A model generated the notes under the pieces. The model ran no database searches, was not told where the DNA came from, and was given only the letters and a program-made list of their open reading frames with translations. Positions 17,312 to 25,087 of a DNA stretch of 64,000 nucleotides are shown piece after piece. Each line of letters opens with the position of its first letter. The stretch's first letter is position 1. Location of the stretch: contig DDCY01000024.1 in the NCBI GenBank assembly GCA_002335865.1, forward strand, positions 6,969 through 70,968, read 5' to 3'. Source of the DNA: Saprospiraceae bacterium UBA1994. Lineage in GTDB: Bacteria; Bacteroidota; Bacteroidia; Chitinophagales; Saprospiraceae. A program made the translations under genes and the position numbers.

Positions 17312-18529
17312 ATGAAGCTTACCTTCGAAATAGCACGTAGATATCTACTGGGCAAAAAGTCTAATAATGCCATCAATATTATAACGTGGATCTCTATACT
17401 TGGCATTACGATAGGTACTGCTGCTTTGATATTGATTCTCTCGGTATTCAACGGCTTTGAATCTTTATTATCCAGTCTCTTTGATTCATTTAATCCAGAT
17501 ATGAAAATTGTCCTTGATGAGGGAAAATCATTTTATATAGACGATGAGACCGTTAAACAAATAAAAGCTATAGATGGAGTAACGGCAGTGTCTAAAACGA
17601 TAGAAGAGACTGCATTATTTGAATACAAGGATGCTCAAGAGGTAGGAAGTGTTAAAGGTGTAGATAGCGAATATCATAATGCAACTGATATATACACTAC
17701 AGTAAAACGTGGAGACTATATACTGAAGGAAGGTAATATCAACTATGCTGTAATCGGAGCGGGTATGCGTACCAAACTAGGTGTAAACTTCAATGATGTA
17801 ATTACACCTATTTCGATCCATATGCCGCTAAGAAAAAAAATAGGCCTAATATCCAACCCGTTCAAGACTTTGGAAGTGTATCCATCTGGAGTATTCTCTG
17901 TACAAAGTGAAGCAGATCTTCAATACATCATTTCTAATTACGAATTTGTCAATAAGTTACTTAGTTATGAAAATAAAACATCAGCATTAGAAATAAGATT
18001 ACAAGAGGACTACGACGAAGATGAAATCCGTTCAAGTATTAAAGCACTCATGGGTCCAGGTTATGTTATTAAGAATAGCTATCAGCAAAATGAAGCTTAT
18101 CTAAAGATCATGAATATAGAGAAATGGGTAAGTTACCTGATCGCTTCATTGACGATGGTCATGATAGCATTCAATATGGTAGGCTGTCTATGGATGATCG
18201 TTTTAGATAAGCGTAAGGATATCAGTATACTTAAGTCTATGGGTATGACGGTTCGACAAATTAAAGAGATATTTATTGCGGAAGGAATGCTAATCGGTAT
18301 GGTAGGTGTTTTAATAGGAACAGCCTTAGCTCTCTTTATGTATTTCCTTCAAAAACAATTTGGACTAGTATCTATTCCAGATGGATTTATGGTGCGATCA
18401 TACCCTATAGAGTTAAAATTGATTGACTTTGCAGTAGTAATAGCTACTGTACTAGGTATATCATATATCGCAAGTATTCTTCCAGCTCGTAAGGCTGCAA
18501 GAATAGAGACTCAACTTAGGAGCGATTAG
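17312..18529 (+). CDS. FtsX/LolCE-type ABC transporter permease
   Basis: 405 residues with the MacB/LolC/LolE layout: a first membrane segment at ~20-45 ('NAINIITWISILGITIGTA'), a ~220-residue periplasmic domain, then three segments from ~270 to the end. Characteristic sequences are 'LDKRKDISILKSMGM' after the second segment and 'ILPARKAARIETQLRSD' at the C-terminus. Such permeases work with a LolD-like ATPase to release lipoproteins from the inner membrane or transmit force to the periplasm. No ATPase gene is adjacent, so the partner must be elsewhere; in Bacteroidota such unpaired 'LolE-like' permeases are common. Which substrate it handles is not visible. Confidence 0.88.
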   Translation: MKLTFEIARRYLLGKKSNNAINIITWISILGITIGTAALILILSVFNGFESLLSSLFDSFNPDMKIVLDEGKSFYIDDETVKQIKAIDGVTAVSKTIEETALFEYKDAQEVGSVKGVDSEYHNATDIYTTVKRGDYILKEGNINYAVIGAGMRTKLGVNFNDVITPISIHMPLRKKIGLISNPFKTLEVYPSGVFSVQSEADLQYIISNYEFVNKLLSYENKTSALEIRLQEDYDEDEIRSSIKALMGPGYVIKNSYQQNEAYLKIMNIEKWVSYLIASLTMVMIAFNMVGCLWMIVLDKRKDISILKSMGMTVRQIKEIFIAEGMLIGMVGVLIGTALALFMYFLQKQFGLVSIPDGFMVRSYPIELKLIDFAVVIATVLGISYIASILPARKAARIETQLRSD

Positions 18530-18723
18530 TTTATAGCTTTTCAAAAGAAAAATGGGAATACCGAAACGCTTCATTTCAACGTTCCGAAAACGGATAGAAT
18601 TTCTGGCTTTGTCAAAGAAAAATAGAAATATCCAATACGGCATTAATTGAGATTGGGCATGATCAAATTCGTCATTTTTATCACCAACTAAAAGCACTAC
18701 TTTTGCGATCAAATTATTTATCT

Positions 18724-19869
18724 ATGAAGCCAATACTGTTTTCCGTCATTGTACTCCTCACTTTTTCTACTTGTAACACACCCAAGAAAATTGAGTCACA
18801 AATAAAGTCTAATACTACAGCTACAACTACATCCGATCGATCAGAGGTCAAAAAGCCTAAGAATATCATTTTTATGGTGGGTGACGGAATGGGATTGTCT
18901 CAAATTACAGCAGGTATGTACTCAAATGGAGATAAGCTCAATCTAGAACGAATGAAGACTATAGGCTTACACAAGTCTCATGCTGCGTTTAGTCTAGTAA
19001 CGGATAGTGCAGCTGGTGCAACAGCATTCGCTTGTGGACAAAAAACTTATAACGGCGCCATAGCTGTAAATTTGGATACGATAGCTATACCTACGATTCT
19101 GGAAGAAGCAGAAATAAAAAAACTTGCTACTGGATTAGTATCTACATCGACCATAGTGCACGCTACTCCTGCTAGTTTTATAGCACATAATGGACATAGA
19201 AAGAATTATGAGGAGATTGCAGCTGATTTTCTAAAGACTGATATTGACTGCTTCATTGGTGGAGGAGCTAAATATTTTAACAATAGAGAAGATGGTAGAG
19301 ACCTATTGCAAGAGTTGAGAAATAAAGGATATCAAGTAGGTGATTATTTTAATAATGAGCTAGATTCTATGCAAATCAAGGAGAACGAGAATTTTGCTTA
19401 TCTCACTTCTTTAGCTGATCCTATACCTGCAGCACAGGGAAGAGACTATCTTCAGAAAGCTTCTATAATGGCAATCGAAGCACTTGATAAAAGAGACAAT
19501 GGATTTTTCATCATGATTGAGGGATCTCAAATTGATTGGGGTGGTCACTCAAATGATTCTGATTATATCATTACAGAAATGATTGATTTTGATAATGCTA
19601 TTGGAGCAGTACTAGATTGGGCAGAGCAAGATGGAGAGACTTTAGTTATAGTCACTGCTGATCACGAAACTGGAGGTTTCGCTATCCAGAAGGGGTCTAC
19701 TAGAGAAAAATTAGTTACAGCATTCACTTCAGATTACCATACAGCGGAAATGATATGTGTGTTTGCTCATGGGCCACAAGAAGCACTTTTTCGTGGAATT
19801 TATGATAATACGGCGATATATGACAAGATGAGAGAAGCTTATGGATGGTCAAGCGTTTTTACGAAGTAA
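18724..19869 (+). CDS. Alkaline phosphatase, lipoprotein
   Basis: The start at 18724 gives 'MKPILFSVIVLLTFSTC', a lipoprotein signal peptide with Cys17; an in-frame ATG at 18703 would spoil the signal. The mature part is a PhoA-type alkaline phosphatase. 'MVGDGMGLSQITAG' carries the metal-binding Asp54, 'VTDSAAGATAFACG' the nucleophile Ser95, 'WGGHSNDSDYI' and 'VTADHETGGFAI' the zinc ligands. The enzyme releases phosphate from organic monoesters outside the cytoplasm. At 381 residues it is a little shorter than E. coli PhoA but all catalytic motifs are present. It lies 194 bases after the permease gene and probably has its own promoter (TACTTTTG at 18698-18705, though the TSS would be very close to the ATG). 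Confidence 0.92.
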   Translation: MKPILFSVIVLLTFSTCNTPKKIESQIKSNTTATTTSDRSEVKKPKNIIFMVGDGMGLSQITAGMYSNGDKLNLERMKTIGLHKSHAAFSLVTDSAAGATAFACGQKTYNGAIAVNLDTIAIPTILEEAEIKKLATGLVSTSTIVHATPASFIAHNGHRKNYEEIAADFLKTDIDCFIGGGAKYFNNREDGRDLLQELRNKGYQVGDYFNNELDSMQIKENENFAYLTSLADPIPAAQGRDYLQKASIMAIEALDKRDNGFFIMIEGSQIDWGGHSNDSDYIITEMIDFDNAIGAVLDWAEQDGETLVIVTADHETGGFAIQKGSTREKLVTAFTSDYHTAEMICVFAHGPQEALFRGIYDNTAIYDKMREAYGWSSVFTK

Positions 19870-20091
19870 AAAAGGCATCGTCGATGTGAACAAGTGAAAT
19901 TTCGCAGTAAAACTAGTTGGAGGGACTAAAAATTTGCCCATTTCGAAGAAAAATAAATGGACTATGAAACATGGACTCCAAACATAGCACCACATGGCTA
20001 TGATGTTTAGATAGAGGACTTTCTGATTTACTATTATTCCACATCCTGTTATATATAATTTGGCATAATTTCTGTCTTATCACTATCTAGT

Positions 20092-20433
20092 ATGGATATT
20101 GAAAGATTAAATAAACGACACTCGCAGGAGAATGATATGTATTATAAGGTAGGCTTTGGGCTATCTAGTAGACTGTTATCGTTTCGTAATGGCGTCTTCT
20201 CTTTGGAGATAGTCATAGGAAAGAAATGGTGCAAAGACTATAATTCAACTGCAATCGAACTTGCCCATGTCTGGAAGAAAACGCACGATGAATTATCATA
20301 TGCAATTGCTTGTAAGGTTTTCATAGTTGATCCTAATTCATTCGAATACAAGAAAGATCTTATCAAAAGTGGTATCAAACCAGGGTACGATGCACGCAAA
20401 GGAGTTATTTTCAATAAAGACTATCTCAATTAA
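20092..20433 (+). CDS. Hypothetical protein upstream of methylmalonyl-CoA mutase
   Basis: 113 residues, soluble, no signal peptide or membrane segment. I do not recognise the family. Visible features are aromatic/basic beta-like stretches ('YYKVGFGLSSRLLSFRNGVF', 'KKWCKDYNSTAIELAHVWKK') and one cysteine pair far apart. Another ATG 15 codons in (at 20137) is a possible alternative start. It ends 39 bases before the mutase gene on the same strand with no terminator between, so co-transcription is likely, but that alone does not establish a role in methylmalonyl-CoA metabolism. The coherent composition and position support a real gene. Confidence 0.6.
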   Translation: MDIERLNKRHSQENDMYYKVGFGLSSRLLSFRNGVFSLEIVIGKKWCKDYNSTAIELAHVWKKTHDELSYAIACKVFIVDPNSFEYKKDLIKSGIKPGYDARKGVIFNKDYLN

Positions 20434-20472
20434 TATAGCTTAGATTACTACACTTCCTTATCTTGTGACTCT

Positions 20473-22614
20473 ATGAGTAAGCAAGACCTTATTAAGTCAC
20501 ACAAACTAGATACGTCATTATCTAGATCATTATCTTCTGCGGTTACTGTAGGAAAGACTCAAGAGCAAATTGATCTTAAGAGCAGCTACGGGTATAGTGA
20601 TATTCAATCAGTTCCACATGTCGGATATACTAGTGGATTACCGCCATATCTTAGAGGGCCGTATAGCACGATGTATATTAGCAGGCCTTGGACTATAAGA
20701 CAGTATGCTGGATTCTCTACTGCAGAAGCGAGTAATGAATTTTATCGTCGAAATCTAGCTGCTGGACAGAAGGGATTGTCCGTAGCTTTTGATTTGGCGA
20801 CTCATAGAGGATATGATTCTGATCATCCTAGAGTGAAAGGTGATGTCGGTATGGCGGGAGTTGCTATTGATTCAGTAGAAGATATGAAAATTTTATTTGA
20901 TCAGATTCCGTTAGATCAGATGTCTGTATCTATGACTATGAATGGTGCAGTATTACCTATTATGGCTTTCTATATAGTAGCGGCAGAAGAGCAAGGAGTA
21001 GAAGCTTCGAAACTTAGTGGTACTATACAAAATGATATCCTCAAAGAATTTATGGTGCGTAATACCTATATCTATCCACCTCAAGGAAGTATGCGTATAG
21101 TGTCAGATATATTCGCATATACGAGTAAGTATATGCCGAAGTTCAATAGTATTAGTATCTCAGGCTATCATATGCATGAAGCAGGGGCACCAGCAGATAT
21201 TGAGCTAGCATATACATTAGCTGATGCATGGGAATATATTCGTGCAGGAATGAAAGCAGGACTCAAGGTCGATGAATTTGTCCCACGATTTTCTTTCTTT
21301 TGGGGTATTGGTATGAATTTTTTCATGGAGATCGCTAAGATGAGAGCGGCAAGGGTACTTTGGGCACGCATCGTCAAGAAGTACAATCCAGAAAACCTTA
21401 AGTCCATGGCTCTAAGGACACATTGCCAGACATCAGGATATAGTCTTACTGCACAAGATCCTTATAATAATGTGGCACGTACGTGTATCGAAGGATTAGC
21501 CGCGGCATTTGGTGGAACACAGTCATTGCATACCAATTCACTAGATGAGGCCATAGCTCTACCCACAGACTATTCTGCTGGAATTGCTAGAGATACTCAG
21601 AAGTATATGCAATCGGATCTAGGTATCACGCAGGCTATCGATCCATGGTCGGGCTCTTATTATGTAGAGTCATTAACTAATGATCTTATTGAGAAAGCAT
21701 GGCAGCACATCTTGGAAGTAGAAGAACTTGGAGGTATGACAAAGGCAATAGAGTCTGGTTTGCCAAAATCTAGAATAGAAGCAGCAGCAGCTCGTAAGCA
21801 AGCGCAGATAGATAGCTTGGCTCAGCAAGTTATTGGTGTGAATATCTTCAAGCCAGAATCACTCACTCAATTAGATACGTTAGAAGTAAATAATACTAAA
21901 GTCAGAAACAGCCAAGGCGCTAGACTAGAGAAGATCAAAACTACTCGAGATCAAGCTAAGGTTGGCGCTGCTTTAGCTAAGGTAACTGCAGCCGCAAAGG
22001 ACAGTAATTCAAATATACTAGCTGCAGCAATTGGGGCAGCTAGATGTCGAGCTACATTAGGTGAGATTTCAGATGCTATAGAAGCCGAATATGGAAGATT
22101 CAAAGCGACAACTAAATCAATTTCAGGTGTATACGCTAAAGAAATAAAGATGGACGAAAAATTCAGTAATGCAAGAATGCTATCCGAAGAATTTACAAAG
22201 ATGGAGGGAAGGCGCCCAAGGATTATGGTAGCTAAATTGGGTCAAGATGGGCACGATAGGGGTGCCAAAATTATAGCTACGAGTTTCGCTGATCTTGGAT
22301 TTGATGTGGATATCGGACCATTATTTCAAACGCCAGGAGAGGCGGCAAGACAAGCTGCTGAAAATGATGTGCACATTCTAGGTATATCATCATTAGCTGC
22401 AGGACATAAAACACTAGTGCCTGAAACAATACAGGAATTGGCGAAGATCGGTAAAGAAGATATCATGGTGATTGTTGGAGGCGTGATCCCTCCACAAGAT
22501 TATCAACTCTTATTTGATGCGGGTGCAGCGGCAGTGTTTGGTCCAGGTACAATCATAGCAGAAGCTGCAGCAGAAATACTATATATATTGATTAATGAAT
22601 TGAAGGAAGCGTAA
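20473..22614 (+). CDS. scpA: Methylmalonyl-CoA mutase
   Basis: Adenosylcobalamin-dependent isomerase interconverting succinyl-CoA and (R)-methylmalonyl-CoA, linking propionate and odd-chain/branched-chain catabolism to the TCA cycle. 713 residues, the usual catalytic-subunit length. The N-terminal TIM barrel has 'RPWTIRQYAGFSTAEASN' and 'GLSVAFDLATHRGYDSDHPR' (substrate-binding region). The C-terminal cobalamin domain has 'GQDGHDRGAK', in which His594 is the lower axial ligand (D592-x-H594-x-x-G597), and 'GGVIPPQDY'. No separate small subunit gene precedes it, so it is either homodimeric like E. coli Sbm or its partner is elsewhere. Its GTPase chaperone MeaB is encoded at 60-61 kb. Confidence 0.96.
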   Translation: MSKQDLIKSHKLDTSLSRSLSSAVTVGKTQEQIDLKSSYGYSDIQSVPHVGYTSGLPPYLRGPYSTMYISRPWTIRQYAGFSTAEASNEFYRRNLAAGQKGLSVAFDLATHRGYDSDHPRVKGDVGMAGVAIDSVEDMKILFDQIPLDQMSVSMTMNGAVLPIMAFYIVAAEEQGVEASKLSGTIQNDILKEFMVRNTYIYPPQGSMRIVSDIFAYTSKYMPKFNSISISGYHMHEAGAPADIELAYTLADAWEYIRAGMKAGLKVDEFVPRFSFFWGIGMNFFMEIAKMRAARVLWARIVKKYNPENLKSMALRTHCQTSGYSLTAQDPYNNVARTCIEGLAAAFGGTQSLHTNSLDEAIALPTDYSAGIARDTQKYMQSDLGITQAIDPWSGSYYVESLTNDLIEKAWQHILEVEELGGMTKAIESGLPKSRIEAAAARKQAQIDSLAQQVIGVNIFKPESLTQLDTLEVNNTKVRNSQGARLEKIKTTRDQAKVGAALAKVTAAAKDSNSNILAAAIGAARCRATLGEISDAIEAEYGRFKATTKSISGVYAKEIKMDEKFSNARMLSEEFTKMEGRRPRIMVAKLGQDGHDRGAKIIATSFADLGFDVDIGPLFQTPGEAARQAAENDVHILGISSLAAGHKTLVPETIQELAKIGKEDIMVIVGGVIPPQDYQLLFDAGAAAVFGPGTIIAEAAAEILYILINELKEA

Positions 22615-22809
22615 GATTGAAAAATTTGAATGGCTACGCTTCGAAAGAATAAGAAATGAGAGTCGCTTATTTAGAATATAACACTTAGATCGGGCGGGAG
22701 CGTAATTATCAAAAGATTAATAATATTTTAAGTCTTTCCAATGTTTCGTCTTCGTTGAAATCTAATTGACGCTGCTTCGTTAAGCTATATTTCCTTCAAG
22801 TATGGGCAT

Positions 22810-22842
22810 AAAAAAAGAGATACGAAATGAATCGAATCTCTA
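22810..22842 (-). terminator. tRNA-Asn terminator
   Basis: On the minus strand AGAGATTCGA, a 5-base loop, TCGTATCTCT, then six or more Ts. It lies ~22 bases beyond the 3' end of the tRNA gene and probably terminates its transcript. Confidence 0.75.
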
Positions 22843-22863
22843 AGTACCAAATTTAATTGGTTG

Positions 22864-22937
22864 CGCCTCCTCTAGGGCTCGAACCTAGGACCTACGGATT
22901 AACAGTCCGGCGCTCTAACCAGCTGAGCTAAGGAGGC
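22864..22937 (-). tRNA. tRNA-Asn (GUU)
   Basis: The complement folds as a standard tRNA: acceptor stem GCCTCCT/AGGAGGC, D-arm AGCTCAGCTGGTTAGAGC, anticodon loop CTGTTAA (anticodon GTT), T-arm CTAGG-TTCGAGC-CCTAG and discriminator G. The CCA end is not encoded. A strong terminator follows, so it is a single-gene unit. Confidence 0.96.
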
Positions 22938-23076
22938 ATTAGTTTAAATTTGTTGTGCTTTCCTTTAAAAGCGATGCAAATGTATTAATCTAAAATAGAT
23001 TATACAATAGTTATTTAAATTAAATTGAACATTTTTTTAGAGAGGTATAAATTAGTGTTTTTAAGGATTTTTATAC

Positions 23077-24054
23077 CTATGATATACTTGATTTCAGAAT
23101 GATATCTTGGATAATTTTCTCACCATGTTCCCTAGTGTTCTCGATGAAGTATCTACTCGTACGAAGTCCTCCTTTGATAACTCCAGCGATATAAAGTCCT
23201 TTTCGATTGCTCTCAAGTGTGTCTTTGTTGTGGATTGGTATCTGTAGCTCAGTACTGTCCCATTTTATACCGAACTGAGCAAATAACTTATAGTTGGGAG
23301 TATAGCCAGTCATCGCAAGAACGTAGTCATTGTCAATGCTTAAAACACCCTCTGGTGTATCTATCATTACCTCTGTTTCTGTAATCTTCTTTACAGTGCT
23401 ATTAAAATATGCTTTGATAGATCCTTCTTTAATTCTGTTTTGGATATTGGGAAGTATCCAATATTTTATTTTTTGATATAGTTCATCGCCTCGTATTACC
23501 ATAGTCACATCTGCACCTTTTGACCAAGTCTCAAGAGCTACATCACAAGCTGAATTGGCAGCTCCGACTACCATTACTTTTTGCTGTATATAGGGGTGGA
23601 CATCATCATAATAGTGTTTCACTTTAGGCAAGTCTTCACCAAGCACATTAAGCTTTCGATAGTTATCATAGAAGCCTGTAGCCACGATTACATGGTTACA
23701 ATCATAAGTTCCATTGATAGTTGAAACAGTAAACCCATTACCTTGATTGTCAATGCTAGTTGCTTCTTCTCTAAATTTGATCTCTAATTCCCAATGTTCG
23801 ATAACGCGTCTATAGTACTCTAGTGCTTCCATTCTTGTGGGCTTCTCGTTGTGTGAGACAAATGGGATATCACCGATCTCAAGCTTGAGACTAGTAGAAA
23901 AGAATGTCATATTAGTAGGGAAGTGATATATGCTATTAGTAAGCATTCCTTTCTCTAAGATCAGAGTAGAAAAGTGATTTTTCTTTGCTTCTATAGCGCA
24001 GCTTATTCCCGTGGGTCCGGATCCTATGATTACAATGTCGTAAATGTTATTCAT
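23077..24054 (-). CDS. ypdA: YpdA family bacillithiol-disulfide reductase-like flavoprotein
   Basis: 325-residue FAD/NAD(P)H oxidoreductase. The N-terminal dinucleotide-binding motif is 'DIVIIGSGPTGISCAIEAKK' (~6-25); the family block 'HFPTNMTFFSTS' (~45-56) and the second NAD(P)H-binding motif 'VMVVGAANSACDVALE' (~165-180) follow. 'YVLAMTGYTPN' and 'GLYIAGVIKGG' close the FAD site. YpdA (Bdr) reduces bacillithiol disulfide, which implies the cell makes the thiol bacillithiol; the biosynthesis genes are not in the window. There is no CxxC redox pair, as expected for the family. The gene follows rpmH and rnpA on the same strand with a 48-base gap and may be co-transcribed with them. Confidence 0.9.
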   Translation of the reverse strand: MNNIYDIVIIGSGPTGISCAIEAKKNHFSTLILEKGMLTNSIYHFPTNMTFFSTSLKLEIGDIPFVSHNEKPTRMEALEYYRRVIEHWELEIKFREEATSIDNQGNGFTVSTINGTYDCNHVIVATGFYDNYRKLNVLGEDLPKVKHYYDDVHPYIQQKVMVVGAANSACDVALETWSKGADVTMVIRGDELYQKIKYWILPNIQNRIKEGSIKAYFNSTVKKITETEVMIDTPEGVLSIDNDYVLAMTGYTPNYKLFAQFGIKWDSTELQIPIHNKDTLESNRKGLYIAGVIKGGLRTSRYFIENTREHGEKIIQDIILKSSIS

Positions 24055-24102
24055 AATATGATCAAGGATATAATATACTTGAAAGGAGAAGGTTAAATTA
24101 GA

Positions 24103-24510
24103 TTAAGACTTATTAGTTTGTAACAGATTATAAAATTGGTCGACTAGATTTTTAACCTTTTTGATTAGATGATTAAAGTCAGGTTCCTTTCTATCGATAT
24201 ATATCACCATCATAGCTAAATAGATGTTTTGCTTTTCGGCTAGATCGCTAAGTTCAGTATGATACATTCTATATGCCTCTTTCACTTGACGCTTGATACG
24301 ATTGCGATCTACGGCACTTCTAAATAAACGCTTGGGTACTGATATTCCCATCTGTACATGAGCGGTATGATAATTAGAATCAAACTCTGATATGCTGTAC
24401 ACAGCTCTGATAGGATAGGCCTTAACTTGCTTTCCACTCTCAAACAGCTTACTTATTACCTTACGGCTTTTTAGCTTTTGTGATGCAGGAAAAGAATGTA
24501 GATTAGCCAT
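24103..24510 (-). CDS. rnpA: Ribonuclease P protein component
   Basis: 135 residues, basic, with the conserved 'ISVPKRLFRSAVDRNRIKRQVKEAYR' region, here 'KRLFRSAVDRNRIKRQVKEA', which contacts RNase P RNA and the pre-tRNA leader. The protein is the small subunit of the ribozyme that matures tRNA 5' ends. It follows rpmH in the classical rpmH-rnpA order, but a good terminator hairpin lies between them, so its expression is likely set by read-through. The RNase P RNA gene is not in this window. Confidence 0.95.
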   Translation of the reverse strand: MANLHSFPASQKLKSRKVISKLFESGKQVKAYPIRAVYSISEFDSNYHTAHVQMGISVPKRLFRSAVDRNRIKRQVKEAYRMYHTELSDLAEKQNIYLAMMVIYIDRKEPDFNHLIKKVKNLVDQFYNLLQTNKS

Positions 24511-24556
24511 TGTAGTAAAGGTAATCGATGTGACTCTTTTAAAAGGTATGTAAACG

Positions 24557-24594
24557 AAAAAATCTGAAGACCCACATGGAGTTCTTCAGATTTT
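24557..24594 (-). terminator. Intercistronic hairpin between rpmH and rnpA
   Basis: On the minus strand AAAATCTGAAGA, a 12-base loop and TCTTCAGATTTT form a perfect 12-bp stem running into a T-run. It lies between the rpmH stop and the rnpA start and is best read as a partial terminator (attenuator) that makes the ribosomal protein more abundant than RnpA. Confidence 0.8.
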
Positions 24595-24621
24595 CCCAAT
24601 ATTAATTATAGAAGTAGTGTT

Positions 24622-24777
24622 CTACTTACTCGCCATATCGTCTGATACAGTAAGCACCACTCTACCTTTTGCTCTTCTTCTAGCAAGTACCTTTCTTCCA
24701 TTCTTTGAGCTCATTCTAGCCCTAAATCCGTGCTTGTTAACTCTTTTCCTTCTTGACGGTTGATACGTTCTTTTCAT
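24622..24777 (-). CDS. rpmH: 50S ribosomal protein bL34
   Basis: A 51-residue, very basic protein starting 'MKRTYQPSRRKRVNKHGFR', the diagnostic N-terminus of bL34, followed by 'RMSSKNGRKVLARRRAKGR'. It has a short C-terminal tail ('VVLTVSDDMASK') beyond the core ~44 residues, as in relatives. bL34 is a late-assembling large-subunit protein. The gene is first in an rpmH-rnpA unit, with a well-formed promoter ~60 bases upstream and a hairpin after its stop. Confidence 0.95.
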   Translation of the reverse strand: MKRTYQPSRRKRVNKHGFRARMSSKNGRKVLARRRAKGRVVLTVSDDMASK

Positions 24778-24835
24778 TGCTTTTAAATTTTATTATCCCC
24801 TTTCGAAATAATACAATGTTTTTCGAAAAGAGTCG

Positions 24836-24866
24836 CAAAAGTAATTTTTATTTGTTTATATACCAA
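24836..24866 (-). promoter_or_regulatory. rpmH promoter
   Basis: Minus-strand TTG (24864-24866), 20 bases, TACTTTTG (24836-24843), the Bacteroidota -33/-7 layout. The -7 box ends 58 bases before the rpmH ATG. The rest of the 24778-25087 gap shows nothing further. Confidence 0.7.
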
Positions 24867-25087
24867 GCATCGAAGAAACTTAATTGTTCTATTTAGCTCT
24901 ATATCTACGCATTATATTTTTTTAAATACAAAACTAATTGATAATCAATAAAGTCACTTTTTTTGTGATACGGTAAATAGTAACATTTTGTATACGTCAT
25001 TCTTCCTCTCAAAGGCCAATATGTTTCAAAAGTGACCAAGGCTGCGTTATCGATTCATGAAGTGCAGCGAGTCTAGGCGAAGTACCT

